Shown: piece by piece, positions 1 to 11,759 of the stretch
How positions within the stretch are numbered: position 1 is the first letter of the stretch
Layout of the letters: each line of letters starts with the position of its first letter
Origin: DATKAS01 sp963733765
GTDB lineage: Bacteria > Actinomycetota > Acidimicrobiia > Acidimicrobiales > DATKAS01
Length of the DNA stretch: 64,000 nucleotides
Assembly (NCBI GenBank): GCA_963733765.1
Contig: CAVTEI010000003.1
Coordinates: 2,170,001-2,234,000 of the forward strand
Direction of reading: 5' to 3'
The notes under the pieces: model-generated
Seen by the model: the letters and a program-made list of their open reading frames with translations, nothing else
Databases searched by the model: none
What the model was told of the DNA's origin: nothing
Translations under genes and position numbers: made by a program

Positions 1-1748
<1,748 letters not shown>

Positions 1749-1881
1749 ACAACTGCGCCTGGGGCGACCACGGAGGGTGAAAGGGCCTTCCGGCTCATTG
1801 CGCGAATGGGCCTGCCGATGATGGAAAGGTGGCCATGGCCCGTTTCGCGCGCCCCTGCAGTATCTGGGGATCGTCATCGCG

Positions 1882-3150
1882 GTGTTCGGGCTCGGCAAGT
1901 TTCACGCCGTCCGTCACGAGTACGACTTCACCGGTTCGACCCGGTTCGGCTGGTCGTTCGCCTTCGTCGTCCTGCTGGGCGTCTCGTCGTACGCGGTAGG
2001 CCTGCCTGAGCTGCTCCGGTCTCGTCGGGCGGCGTGGACAGCGAGCCTCACCGCATGCGCTGCGGCCGCCCTCGGCATCTCCGTCGCGCAGCTCGTTACC
2101 AACAGCGTCCTTCTCCCACGACTCGTCGTGTTCGGTGCGGCAGTGGTGCTCGCACCCTGGTTCGTCCTCTGCGCCACCCTGGCGCGACACGCTCGAAGCC
2201 GAGCCGAGGACCGCGAGCGCCTCCTCTTCATCGGCCGTTCCGACGAGGGACACCTGCTCCGCGACGAGCTCGAGCACGATCCGGAGCTCCCGGCGCAGCT
2301 CGTTGCCGTGCTCAGCTGCGCAGATGCGCGGTCGACCGGCGATGGGCTCCCTCTCGTCGCCGCGGCGTCGGCCTCGCACGCAACACTGCTCGTACTCGAC
2401 CGCGAGGCTCAAGCCGACGAGCACATCGTTGCGCAGGCTGCGCTTCTGCACGAGCGGGGAGCTCGCGTGCGCACCGTCTCGCTTTTCTACGAGCAGTGGT
2501 TGGGCAAGCTCCCGATCGCGGAGCTCGAGCGCGTCTCCCTCATGTTCGACATCGGTGAGGTCCATCGCGACAGCTACAGCAGAGTGAAGCGTTTGATCGA
2601 CATCGTTCTCGCGCTCGTCTGTCTTCCCGTACTGGCCGTGGCGCTTCCGGTCGTCGCCCTCGCGAACCGGGCCGGGAATCGCGGCAGTCTCTTCTTCCGC
2701 CAGAGCCGGGTCGGCAAGTCGGGCCGAGAGTTCACGATCTGGAAGTTTCGAACGATGAGGGAGCTACCGGGGGCAGTGACGCCGTGGACCTCCGATGACG
2801 ATCCTCGGATCACGAGTGTGGGGCGTTTCCTTCGCTCCACTCACCTCGACGAGCTCCCACAGCTGGTCAACGTGCTCAAGGGCGACCTTTCGATCGTCGG
2901 GCCGCGCCCTGAACAACCGTTCTACGTCCGCGAGCTGATCGACAAGATCCCGTTCTACGACCTCCGCCACCTCGTGCGGCCTGGCATGACGGGCTGGCGG
3001 CAAGTGAAGTTCGGGTATGCCGGCAGCGAAGCAGAGGCGCTCGAAGGCCTGCAGTACGACTTCTTCTACCTTCGACGCCAGAGCCTGGTGTTCGACCTTC
3101 GGATCATCGGCCGGACGATACGCAGCGTCGTCCGGAGGCAGGGTCGGTGA
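1882..3150 (+). CDS. Undecaprenyl-phosphate sugar-1-phosphate transferase (exopolysaccharide initiation)
   Basis: Membrane enzyme that loads the first sugar phosphate on the lipid carrier for surface polysaccharide synthesis. The N-terminal half is hydrophobic with several membrane spans and a degenerate CoA-binding-like region. The C-terminal ~200 residues are a bacterial sugar transferase domain with KRLIDIV, FRQSRVGKSG, WKFRTM, LPQLVNVLKGD and VGPRPE. The open frame starts at GTG 1882, but homologous-looking hydrophobic sequence (PLQYLGIVIA) continues upstream in the same frame without a start codon. An ATG at 1835 with a ribosome site just before it enters that frame if one C is restored to the CCCC run at 1852-1855, so the true start is probably 1835. 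It heads an operon of overlapping genes. Confidence 0.9.
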   Translation: MFGLGKFHAVRHEYDFTGSTRFGWSFAFVVLLGVSSYAVGLPELLRSRRAAWTASLTACAAAALGISVAQLVTNSVLLPRLVVFGAAVVLAPWFVLCATLARHARSRAEDRERLLFIGRSDEGHLLRDELEHDPELPAQLVAVLSCADARSTGDGLPLVAAASASHATLLVLDREAQADEHIVAQAALLHERGARVRTVSLFYEQWLGKLPIAELERVSLMFDIGEVHRDSYSRVKRLIDIVLALVCLPVLAVALPVVALANRAGNRGSLFFRQSRVGKSGREFTIWKFRTMRELPGAVTPWTSDDDPRITSVGRFLRSTHLDELPQLVNVLKGDLSIVGPRPEQPFYVRELIDKIPFYDLRHLVRPGMTGWRQVKFGYAGSEAEALEGLQYDFFYLRRQSLVFDLRIIGRTIRSVVRRQGR

Positions 3151-4310
3151 CGGCGCCGCGAGTCCGCGTTGCCCACGTCATCACCAAGCTCGGGCTCGGC
3201 GGCGCCCAAGAGACCGTCCTCGGGCTCTGCGCAGGTCTCGACGCGACGCGGTTCCAGGTTCGAGTGCTGTGCGGTCCCGAGGTCGACGAGGGCGGCGACA
3301 TGTTCGCGGACTTCGCTCAGGCGGGGGTCGACGTGGAGGTCGTCGCGGCGATGGGACGCTCAGTCCGCGCCGTGGGCGATGGCCGGGCGCTGCAAGCGCT
3401 CTGTGCCGCGCTGCGGAGGTTTCGGCCCGAAATCGTGCACACCCACACGAGCAAGGCCGGTGCCCTCGGACGGATCGCCGCCCGGATCACCCGCGCCCCT
3501 GTGACTGTGCACACCGTGCACGGGTGGAGCTTTGGGCACGGCGGTGGGAGATACGCCCGGGCAATGATCGGGGTCGAGCGGTTGCTCGCGCGCTCGACCG
3601 ATCGGCTCGTCGTGGTCACGCCGGTCGACGAGGCGACGGGACTTCACTCGCGCATCGGCAACGAGGATCAGTACGTGCTCGTTCGTAGCGGCATCGACCT
3701 CGATCGATTTCGGTTCTCTTCTGGTGCTCGTGCCGCGGGCCGCGAGGCGTTGGGGCTGGGCCCCGACGCACAACTGGTTGGCACCGTCGGTCGCCTCTCG
3801 GAGCAAAAGGATCCGATCACGCTGCTGCGTGCCTTCAAGCGGGTCGTGGCCGAGCGTCCTTCCGCCCGCTTGCTCATGGTGGGCGATGGGCCCCTTCGAG
3901 CGCAGGTCGAGCAATGCGTCACGGACTTGGCGCTCGGCGCAGTGGTGCACCTCGTGGGCGCAGACCACGAGCCCGGACATTGGTACTCGTCCATGGACCT
4001 CTTCGCGCTCTCGTCTCAATGGGAGGGGCTGCCGCGTGTCGCCCTCGAGGCGGCGGCGTCAGGACTCCCCGTCGTGTCGACAAGGTGCGGAGGTCTGGTC
4101 GAGCTCGAGGCGCGGAGCACCGCGACGCTCTGTGCCGTCGGTGACGAAGCCGGCTTGGCGGCGTCGGTCGAGAGTGTGCTGCAGGCACCAGGATCCCTCG
4201 GTGCGCGCGACGAGGTTCCCCAGTGGCTCGAGGAGTACTCGGTAGCCTCGATGGTCGCGGACACCGCCGAGATGTACGAGCAGCTCACCCGCGAGCGACT
4301 GCCTGCGTGA
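3147..4310 (+). CDS. Glycosyltransferase family 4
   Basis: GT-B fold retaining glycosyltransferase, 387 residues, expected to add a sugar to the lipid-linked polysaccharide intermediate on the cytoplasmic face. The N-terminal Rossmann domain begins VRVAHVITKLGLGGAQE with the acceptor-side glycine loop. The C-terminal nucleotide-sugar domain has GTVGRLSEQKDP and the EX7E-type motif WEGLPRVALEAAASG near residue 290. The GTG start overlaps the previous stop (GTGA), and the stop overlaps the next ATG (TGATG), so translation is probably coupled. Donor and acceptor cannot be read from sequence. Confidence 0.88.
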   Translation: MTAPRVRVAHVITKLGLGGAQETVLGLCAGLDATRFQVRVLCGPEVDEGGDMFADFAQAGVDVEVVAAMGRSVRAVGDGRALQALCAALRRFRPEIVHTHTSKAGALGRIAARITRAPVTVHTVHGWSFGHGGGRYARAMIGVERLLARSTDRLVVVTPVDEATGLHSRIGNEDQYVLVRSGIDLDRFRFSSGARAAGREALGLGPDAQLVGTVGRLSEQKDPITLLRAFKRVVAERPSARLLMVGDGPLRAQVEQCVTDLALGAVVHLVGADHEPGHWYSSMDLFALSSQWEGLPRVALEAAASGLPVVSTRCGGLVELEARSTATLCAVGDEAGLAASVESVLQAPGSLGARDEVPQWLEEYSVASMVADTAEMYEQLTRERLPA

Positions 4311-5661
4311 TGGTCGACACGATCGTTGCGCCCGCGCGACGGCGTCCTCTTCTCACGTCGTCGCTCACCATCACCGCGCTGACTGTCCTCGCCCGCATTG
4401 CTGTTGGCGTGCGCGACCTGCTCGTCGCGCGGGAGTTCGGGATCTCGTCCAACGTCGACGCCTTCTTCATCGCACTCGCTGTCCCGACCCTGCTCGCCGT
4501 CGCCGTATCCGGCGCGTTGCAGACCGCCGTCGTGCCCGGCGAGGCCGCCTTCCGTGCGGCGGGTCGGCCTCCCAGGGATCTCCTTGCCCCCGTCGTTCGG
4601 GCGGTCTCCCGGTGGCTCCTGTTGGTGGCCGCCGCCATCGTCGTGTTGGCGTGGCCGATCGTGCGGCTCCTGGGGTCCGGTTTCGACGATGAGACGGCGG
4701 CGGACGCCCGAGGCCTGCTGTGCCTCATCGCTGCCGTGGTGGTGCTCGGGGGGATTGCCGGCTCTCTCAGCGGTGCCCTCGCCAGCCAGCGTCGTTTCGG
4801 CGCCGCGGTCTCCGGCCAGGTCATCAACGGCGTCCTCGCCGTCGTCATCTTCCTCGTGTTCGAACAGGCACTCGGAATCACCGCGGCCGCGCTCGGCGTG
4901 CTGCTCGGCTATGTCGCCGAGGTCGTCGTGTTGGCGGTGATCGCGGGGTTGCCCTGGGCGCGGGTACTCGCCGGCCGGTTCGACGCCACACAGCGGGAGA
5001 CCTCCCGCTCTGTGTTGCGCAGTGCGGGGCCCCTGCTCGGTCGCGACGCTGGTGACGAGCACCAACACCGTGATCGACCAGGCATTCGCGGCCACGCTCG
5101 CGTCGGGCAGCGTCGCCGCGCTCGGATATGCGAGCAAGATCGTCCTCTTCGCGAGCATCCCCCTCGCGGCGGTGAGCCTTGCCGCCTTCCCATCGCTCTC
5201 AGAGCTCGCGGTGAGCGGGGACAAGGTGCGCTTACGTGCGCTCGTCGTCAGGCGGTCCGCGCAGATCGCGCTCTGCGGGCGCGCTGCTCATCCCGCTCGT
5301 GGTCCTCGTCGGTCGAGTGGGCGTCGATCTGCTGCTCGACAGTCAGTCCGCAACATCAACCTCCGCAATACACGGCCCGCTCACTGCGTACGCCTTGATG
5401 CTGCCTGCGTACGGGGTCGGGATCCTGCTCGCCCGCGTCCTCGCCGCCCTCGGCCGAAGTCGATGGGTGATGGCGGTGGCGATCGCGAACGCCGCAACAA
5501 ACACGTTGGGCGACTTCCTCCTCAAGGAGCCGCTCGGCATCACCGGCATCGCATTGTCCACCACCATCGTGCAGACCTCGTCGTGCATCGCGCTCCTGAT
5601 CTGCGTGGGGATCGCCCTGAGACCGACCGATCGAATCCCCGCAACAGTCGGTGCCGCGTGA
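4310..5661 (+). CDS. MurJ/MviN-like lipid-linked oligosaccharide flippase, two frame breaks
   Basis: Polytopic membrane protein of the MOP superfamily, expected to flip the lipid-linked repeat unit across the membrane. It starts at ATG 4310 inside the previous stop. The N-terminal part shows ITALTVLARIAVGVRDLLVA and DAFFIALAVPTLL, typical of MviN family proteins. The frame changes once near 5040-5048 and again near 5276-5282. In both cases removing one base joins good homologous sequence: the second piece holds NTVIDQAFAATLASGSVAAL and the third GALLIPLVVLVGRVGVDLLL, ending at TGA 5659-5661. Restored length is about 450 residues. Either two insertion errors or a decaying gene; its place between glycosyltransferases fits the flippase role. 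Confidence 0.82.
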
Positions 5662-6809
5662 GCCATCCGACACGAAACGTCCTCCTCGTCACCCGCACGT
5701 TGGGGCTCGGTGGGACGGAGCGCCAAGTGGTCGCGCTCGCGAAGGGCCTCGCCCGCCGAGGTTTCGCACCGACGGTCGCAGTCTTCTACGACGCGCCCAC
5801 CGCGCGGCGCGAAGAGCTCGAGCAGGCGAGCGTCCCGATCGCGGACCTGGGCAAGCGTGGTCGCTTCGACGTCCTCATGTTCGCGGTTCGTGCCGTCCGG
5901 CTCGCCCGGTCGCTGCGCCCGACCGCGATCTACGGGTTCCTCGCGGGTCCGAACCTCGTCGCCCTCACGATGCGTCTCGGGTCCCCGCGGTCACGGGCCG
6001 TCTGGGGCATCAGATCGACCAAGCTCGGCGCAGGCGACTCTGGTTGGTGGACCCGCCTCGTCGACTGGGCCCAGGCACGAGTCGCGAGGCTTCCGTCGCT
6101 CATCATCTCGAACTCGTCCGCAGCCCGTGATGAGGTCGTCGCGCGTGGGTATCCCGCCGAGCTTGTCGCGGTCGTCCCCAACGGCGTCGATCTCGACCGG
6201 TTCCGACCGGACGAGGGTCGACGCGATTGCACGCGCTCCCGGTTCGGCATCGGCGCGCATGCCATCGTCGTAGCGATCGTCGGCAGAGTCCATCCGATGA
6301 AGGATCACGAGACGTTTCTCCGCGCCATGGGGCTGTTGCGCCACCGCATTCCCGAGCTGTCCGTCTGGTGCATCGGCCATGAGTCGGCGGACGAGCGAAT
6401 GCTCGTGGAACAGCTCGCCGCGAGCGCCGGCGTCACCGACGTGACGCTCGTGATTCCCGCCCAAGGTGAGATCGAAGCCGTGTACCCGGCGCTCGACTTG
6501 CTCGTATCCGCCTCCTCACACGCTGAGGGCACGTCGAACGTGCTTCTCGAGGCTCGGGCTAGCGGAGTGCGATGTGTTGCGACCCGCGTAGGCGACTCCG
6601 CGGTCGTCTTGGGTCCCGACGGCGTGCTCGTCGATCCGAAGGATCCGACGGCGCTCGCCGAGGCGTGCTTCTCTCTGCTGAGTCAGTCCCGCGAGGAGCG
6701 GGACGCGGCAGCCGCTCGAGCGCGAGCCGATGTCGGCGCCCGCTTCGGCGACGACCGCATGGTCGACGACACCATCGTGCTCATCGACAGGCGCGTGCAA
6801 TGCGCGTGA
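5658..6809 (+). CDS. Glycosyltransferase family 4
   Basis: 383-residue GT4 enzyme starting at GTG 5658, which overlaps the flippase stop (GTGA). The N-terminus NVLLVTRTLGLGGTERQVV is a typical GT4 start with a glycine-rich acceptor loop. The middle has NGVDLDRFRPD after the domain linker, then VAIVGRVHPMKDHETFLRA, and the C-terminal domain has SSHAEGTSNVLLEARASG with the paired glutamates. No membrane segment is seen. Part of the overlapping glycosyltransferase operon; sugar specificity unknown. The reading frame is intact, which shows that the breaks in the neighbouring flippase and asnB are local. Confidence 0.88.
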   Translation: MSHPTRNVLLVTRTLGLGGTERQVVALAKGLARRGFAPTVAVFYDAPTARREELEQASVPIADLGKRGRFDVLMFAVRAVRLARSLRPTAIYGFLAGPNLVALTMRLGSPRSRAVWGIRSTKLGAGDSGWWTRLVDWAQARVARLPSLIISNSSAARDEVVARGYPAELVAVVPNGVDLDRFRPDEGRRDCTRSRFGIGAHAIVVAIVGRVHPMKDHETFLRAMGLLRHRIPELSVWCIGHESADERMLVEQLAASAGVTDVTLVIPAQGEIEAVYPALDLLVSASSHAEGTSNVLLEARASGVRCVATRVGDSAVVLGPDGVLVDPKDPTALAEACFSLLSQSREERDAAAARARADVGARFGDDRMVDDTIVLIDRRVQCA

Positions 6810-7933
6810 TGCATCTCGTCACCGGGCTCCAGTCCCACGGTGCGGAGCGCATGATGGCGCGGCTCATCACAGCGACTGCGCCAGCGGACGCCAGGTTCCG
6901 AGTCCTGTGCCTGACGGGCGAAGGGCCGGTAGGAGACGAGCTCCGAGCCGCCGGCGTCGAGGTCGCGGCGCTCGACCTCGACAAGGTGCTCGGCGTGGTG
7001 CGGGGCCCGGTCAGGGTGGTGTCCGAGCTGCGTCGCTGGCGGCCCGACGTGCTGCAGACCTGGCTGTACGACGCCGACCTCGTCGGAGCGGTGTCGAGTC
7101 GCATCGCGAAGGTGCCCGTCGTGTGGAACCTCCGGCAGACAGTTCCCGACCTCGAGCACTCGAAGCCCCGCACGAAATGGGTGGTGCGTGCCGGTGCGCG
7201 GTTGTCGTCGAAGCTGCCCGCGCGGATCGTCTGCTGTGCGCCGGAGGTCCGCGCCTCGCATGCGGACTTCGGCTACGACAACAGCCGAATGGTCGTCATC
7301 CCGAACGGCACCGACACCGATCGATTTCGGCCTGATCCCGCCCGGCGCGCCACCCGGTCGACGCTCGGTCTCACGGACGACACGATCCTGGTGGGCCACG
7401 TTGCACGATTCGCGCCTCAGAAGGATCACGCTTCGTTCGTGGGGGCGGCAGCGAAGGTCGCGGACCAGCATCCAGAGGTGCGCTTCGCGCTGGTGGGGAC
7501 CGGCGCCGAACCTTCGAACGCGCAGCTCGTGGGCATGCTTGCGTCCGCAGGGATTTCCGATCAGACCCTGCTCCTCGGTCCGCGCGAGGACATCGCGAGC
7601 CTCACGGCCACCTTCGACGTCGCCGTGTCCTCGTCGGCGTTCGGGGAGGGATACCCGAACGCGGTCGCCGAGGCACTGTCGTCCGGCGTGCCCTGTGTCG
7701 CGACCGACGTTGGTCACAGCGCGGCGCTCGTCGGTGACGCCGGAAGGATCGTCGCGCCGCGGGACCCGGCGGCGCTTGCTGCGGCGCTTCTGGAGCTCAT
7801 CGAGCTTCCCGAGGTGTCACGCCACGCGCTCGGGGCCAAGGGGCGCCACAGGATCGAACGAGAAGACTCGTTGCGAGCGGTCGCGGATCGCTACCTACGC
7901 CTGTGGCGGGAGGTCGCGCCGTGTGCGGACTAG
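6800..7933 (+). CDS. Glycosyltransferase family 4
   Basis: 377-residue GT4 enzyme, the third in the cluster. It starts MRVMHLVTGLQSHGAERMM; the ATG at 6800 overlaps the upstream gene, and an in-frame ATG at 6809 (TGATG) is an equally good start. Motifs are NGTDTDRFRPDPARRA at the domain boundary, VGHVARFAPQKDHASFV, and FGEGYPNAVAEALSSG with the EX7E glutamates. The 3' end overlaps the GTG of the asparagine synthetase by 13 bases, continuing the coupled operon. Confidence 0.88.
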   Translation: MRVMHLVTGLQSHGAERMMARLITATAPADARFRVLCLTGEGPVGDELRAAGVEVAALDLDKVLGVVRGPVRVVSELRRWRPDVLQTWLYDADLVGAVSSRIAKVPVVWNLRQTVPDLEHSKPRTKWVVRAGARLSSKLPARIVCCAPEVRASHADFGYDNSRMVVIPNGTDTDRFRPDPARRATRSTLGLTDDTILVGHVARFAPQKDHASFVGAAAKVADQHPEVRFALVGTGAEPSNAQLVGMLASAGISDQTLLLGPREDIASLTATFDVAVSSSAFGEGYPNAVAEALSSGVPCVATDVGHSAALVGDAGRIVAPRDPAALAAALLELIELPEVSRHALGAKGRHRIEREDSLRAVADRYLRLWREVAPCAD

Positions 7934-9823
7934 CGGGGGTCCTCGACCCGAGCGTGAGCACGAGCGCGGAGGAGCTCACCGCGGTGGTCGCGACGATGGC
8001 GGCCACGCTGATCCATCGCGGTCCCGATGATCGGGGCGCCTGGGTCGACGAGAGCTGCGGCATCGGCCTCGGGTTCCAGCGGCTGTCCATCCAGGACCTG
8101 TCGCTCGCCGGTCATCAGCCGATGGTGTCGGCGTCCGGTCGGTACGTCATGGTGTTCAACGGCGAGATCTACGACCAGCGAGTGCACAGGGCGGCCCTCG
8201 AAGCGAGGGGGGTTCGCTTTCGCGGTACCTCTGACACCGAGGTGCTCCTCGAGTGCTTCGAGGATCGGGGCGTCGACCGCACCCTCCGCGATGTCACGGG
8301 CATGTTCGCCTTGGCCTTGTGGGACCGGACGGAGCGAACACTCACACTCGCGCGTGACCGCTTCGGGGAGAAGCCCCTCTATTGGGGATGGGCGGGACCG
8401 GTGCTCGTCTTCGGCTCGGAGCTCCGAGCGCTGAGGGCGCACCCCCTCTTCGAGGAGCGGGTCAACCGATCGGCGGTCGCCACGTATCTCCAGCTCGGCT
8501 ACGTGAGCGGGTCGGCGTCGGTGCTCGAGCGAGTGTGGAGGCTCCCGCCGGCCTCGTACATGCAGGTCACGGCGGGCGAGATCGCTCCAGTCCCCCGGCA
8601 GTATTGGGCGGCCACCGCGGTCGCAGCCGACGCAGCGGCGCGACGGCCGAAATACGACGAGCCCACCGCGCTGCAGGCACTCGACCACCTCCTGGCGGAG
8701 GTCATTCCCGCGAGACTGATCGCCGACGTGCCCCTCGGCGCGTTCCTATCCGGAGGCATCGATTCGGCCACGGTCGTTGCGTACGCGCAGCGCGGCAGCT
8801 CGACCCCTCTGCGGACCTTCACGATGGGCTTCGACGACGCGCGGTTCGACGAGACCGACGACGCGTGCGCGGTCGCGAAGCACTTCGGTACTGACCACAC
8901 CGAGGTGACCGTGACTGGCGACGACGCCCTCGGCGTCGTCGACCGCTTGTCCGGCATCTACGACGAGCCGTTTGCGGATCCCTCGCAGATTCCGACTTTC
9001 CTGATGTGCGAGCTCGCGTGGCGAGAAGTCACCGTCGCCCTGTCAGGCGATGGTGGGGACGAGCTCTTCCTCGGATACGACCGCTACCGCTGGGCGCGCG
9101 ATGCGTGGAGGACTCGAGCGCGTCCTGCCGCGTGCCATTCGGGAGATCGCGGCGCGAGGACTCGACGTGGTCCAGCCCGGCACTCGCCTCGGCCGCGTCA
9201 CTGTCGCGGGCCGGCCCACGGCGCAGTCCGCCGAGCGCCTTGGTCGCGTACTGCGGGCGACAGGAACGGGGTCGTTCTACCGGGCGATCTGTTCGCACTG
9301 GTCCGATCCGCACGCGCTGGTCGGTGCGTCACCGGCGGATGACTGGGCGGCCTCAGCGGCTCCGTGGACTTTCCCGGAAGCAGCCGCGATCGTGGATTCC
9401 GTCGCGTACCTGCCTGACGACATCCTCGTGAAGGTCGACCGGGCGGCGATGGCGTCGAGCCTCGAGACGCGGGCGCCACTCCTCGATCAGCGCCTTTTCG
9501 ACTTCGCCTGGTCATTGCCTGTCGCCGCCCGGCTGCGAGGCCATGTGGGCAAGCATCTGCTCCGCGAGCTCCTTTACCAGCAGGTCCCGCGAACCCTCGT
9601 GGACCGGCCGAAGCGGGGATTTGGCGTCCCGCTCGCAGCGTGGCTCCGCGGCCCGTTGAAAGAGTGGGGTGCCGACCTGCTCGACGCCAGCCGGCTCTCC
9701 GCGGATGGTGTCTTTGCCCCGGATGTGGTGACCAAGGCTTGGCACCAACATCAGTCGGGCGTCGCCAACCACGAGTATCGACTGTGGGACGTCCTGATGT
9801 TCCAGGCGTGGGCGGGCGTGTGA
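7921..9823 (+). CDS. asnB: Glutamine-hydrolysing asparagine synthetase, one frame break
   Basis: Class II glutamine amidotransferase plus ATP-dependent synthetase. The GTG at 7921 gives MCGLAGVLDP, placing the catalytic cysteine at residue 2, so this start is secure. HRGPDDRG and FNGEIYD follow in the glutaminase domain, then the synthetase P-loop LSGGIDSATVVAYA and SGDGGDELFLGYDRY. One base too many near 9105-9113 shifts the frame; the continuation holds LPDDILVKVDRAAMASSLETR, the standard C-terminal signature, and ends at TGA 9821-9823. Restored length ~633 residues is normal. In polysaccharide clusters such AsnB homologues often amidate sugar acids, so it need not make free asparagine. Confidence 0.87.
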
Positions 9824-9827
9824 GCGA

Positions 9828-10709
9828 TCAGAGGCGCCGGTATCTCGCGAGAACCGCAAGGCCCCGCCGACGATTGCGAACCTGATCGCGGAGCAACGGC
9901 GCGCCGGGAGTCGCAGGCGCCCGTCGCACGACGGAGGCGGCTCTGTGGGCGAGCACGTGCAGCTGGGTGCGCCAGCGCGTCGGCTCGTACTCGACGTTGA
10001 CGAGGGTCAGCCCCGTCTCGTCTCCCAGCCTCGCGAGCTGTGCTTCGGACCACCGGGAAGCGTGATGAGGCGGGAAGTCGAGCGGCTCGACATCGGCGAG
10101 CCGGAGCCGATCTCTGTTCGGCACCGAGATCACAAAGGTCCCACCCGGCCGCAAAGCACGAAGTCCAGCGGACACGAACCCCCGCGGATCGGGCAGGTGC
10201 TCGACCACGTGAAAGGCGGTGACCACGCTGAACTGCTCCGTCACGCGGTCTGCGACGTCGTCGAGCGAGCCGTGGAATCCGTCGATTCCGACGCGCGCGA
10301 GCTCCTGTACCGCGTCCGGATTGAAGTCGTAGCCAGCCACGTGCTGGGCAACCCCACGGACCCGACGCAGGAACGCTCCGTCTCCGCACCCGAGGTCGAG
10401 CACCCGATCGTCCGGGGTGATCTCCGGCGCGACCACATCGAACTCCCATCGGGTGGCCTTGTAGTAGCCGCTGTCGCTCTCGAGCGCCGCGTAGAGCTGG
10501 CCGCCGCCGAGTTCGAGAGGCGAGAACCACTGGAGCCCGCACTCCGAGCACTCGTAGAGGCTCAGAACTTCCCCAGCGTGGTCGATGGAATCTTGACCCC
10601 ACACTCGGTCAAACGGGAGCCGAAGCCGGAGCCGACCGCGAACCCCGCCGCAGAGCGGGCACGGATCGAGCCGGGTTTCAATCCCAGCTGATCCGTTCAC
10701 TTCCACCAT
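9828..10709 (-). CDS. Class I SAM-dependent methyltransferase with N-terminal zinc motif
   Basis: 293-residue protein starting MVEVNGSAG at ATG 10709. Residues ~15-60 hold a CPLCGG...CSECG four-cysteine pair typical of methyltransferases that modify carrier-bound or nucleotide sugars. Then a Rossmann methyltransferase domain follows with VLDLGCGDGAFLRRV (SAM loop), VVTAFHVVEHLPDP and GLRALRPGGTFVISVPN. It converges on asnB with only four bases between stops and is divergent from the epimerase at 10791, sharing a ~80-base promoter gap. Likely decorates a sugar of the polysaccharide made by the neighbouring genes. The open frame extends further upstream to 11024, but that part overlaps the epimerase gene and looks random. 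Confidence 0.8.
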   Translation of the reverse strand: MVEVNGSAGIETRLDPCPLCGGVRGRLRLRLPFDRVWGQDSIDHAGEVLSLYECSECGLQWFSPLELGGGQLYAALESDSGYYKATRWEFDVVAPEITPDDRVLDLGCGDGAFLRRVRGVAQHVAGYDFNPDAVQELARVGIDGFHGSLDDVADRVTEQFSVVTAFHVVEHLPDPRGFVSAGLRALRPGGTFVISVPNRDRLRLADVEPLDFPPHHASRWSEAQLARLGDETGLTLVNVEYEPTRWRTQLHVLAHRAASVVRRAPATPGAPLLRDQVRNRRRGLAVLARYRRL

Positions 10710-10790
10710 CGGTATCTCATCGGTCGTTCCCTTGTGGAACGTAGCGTCTCCGTCACCCCCACTGTCCGCTCTCGACGTCCAAGGAACTCG

Positions 10791-11759
10791 ATGACCGCAC
10801 TCGTCACTGGTGTCGCCGGATTCATCGGCAGTCACATCGCCGAGGCTCTCAGGGGTCGGGGCGAGGACGTCGCCGGCGTCGACGCATTCACGGACTACTA
10901 CGACACGACAGTGAAGCGGGGGACCGCACGTGAGTTGGAGGCGAGCGGTGTCTCCGTGACGGACCTGGACCTTCGTGTCGTCGACCTCGACCCATTGCTC
11001 GCCGGCGTCGACTCGATCTTCCACTGCGCGGCACAGCCGGGCGTGCGCGCGTCGTGGGATGAGCGGTTCGGCACCTACGTGGAGCAGAACGTGCTCGTGA
11101 CGCAGCGTCTCCTCGAAGCGTGCCGGCGCGTTCCAGTGCGCCGGTTCGTCTACTCGTCGAGCTCATCGATCTACGGCAACGCCACGGCCTATCCCACGTT
11201 GGAGGACCAGAAGCCGGCACCGATCAGCCCGTATGGCGTGACGAAGCTCGCGGGCGAACACCTGTGTTCGGTGTACGCCGCGAACTTCGCGATCCCGACG
11301 GTCTCGTTGAGGTACTTCACGGTCTACGGGCCGCGTCAGAGGCCCGACATGGCGACGTGGCGTCTCATCGACGCCGCGCTGAACGGCCGCGCGTTCCCGA
11401 TGTTCGGTGACGGTTCACAGGTGCGGGACTTCACGTTCGTCGGCGATGTCGTGCGGGCCAACCTGGCCGCTGCGGATCGTGACATCGCACCGGGCACCGT
11501 GGTCAACGTTGCTGGGGGAGGCGCGACGACCTTGCAAGAGGTGGTCGACGCGGTGGAGCGCTGCACCGGCCGGCCGGTCTCCATCGACCGACGTCCAGCG
11601 GAGCCGGGGGACGTGGTGCGCACCGGCGGGAGTGTGGTCCGCGCCCGCGACCTGCTCGCATGGGAGCCGCTGGTCTCGGTCACAGACGGCGTCGCTCGCC
11701 AGGTCGAGTGGCAGAGCTCGCGGCAATCAGACCGGACGAAGGACCACGTCGAAGCCTGA
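10791..11759 (+). CDS. NAD-dependent nucleotide-sugar epimerase/dehydratase
   Basis: Extended SDR enzyme of 322 residues. The ATG at 10791 is preceded by AAGGA and begins MTALVTGVAGFIGSHIAEAL, which carries the GXXGXXG NAD loop. Further motifs are DLDLRVVDLD, FHCAAQPGVR, the catalytic YSSSSSIYG region, YGVTKLAGE (YXXXK) and RYFTVYGPRQRPDMA. This pattern matches UDP-glucuronate/UDP-glucose 4-epimerase types. It should supply an activated sugar to the nearby glycosyltransferases. Its 3' end overlaps the convergent methyltransferase by 33 bases. Confidence 0.86.
   Translation: MTALVTGVAGFIGSHIAEALRGRGEDVAGVDAFTDYYDTTVKRGTARELEASGVSVTDLDLRVVDLDPLLAGVDSIFHCAAQPGVRASWDERFGTYVEQNVLVTQRLLEACRRVPVRRFVYSSSSSIYGNATAYPTLEDQKPAPISPYGVTKLAGEHLCSVYAANFAIPTVSLRYFTVYGPRQRPDMATWRLIDAALNGRAFPMFGDGSQVRDFTFVGDVVRANLAAADRDIAPGTVVNVAGGGATTLQEVVDAVERCTGRPVSIDRRPAEPGDVVRTGGSVVRARDLLAWEPLVSVTDGVARQVEWQSSRQSDRTKDHVEA

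Noticed and set aside
7921..9823. Treating asnB as a definite pseudogene
   Set aside because: The single one-base break leaves both halves fully conserved; an assembly error is at least as likely.
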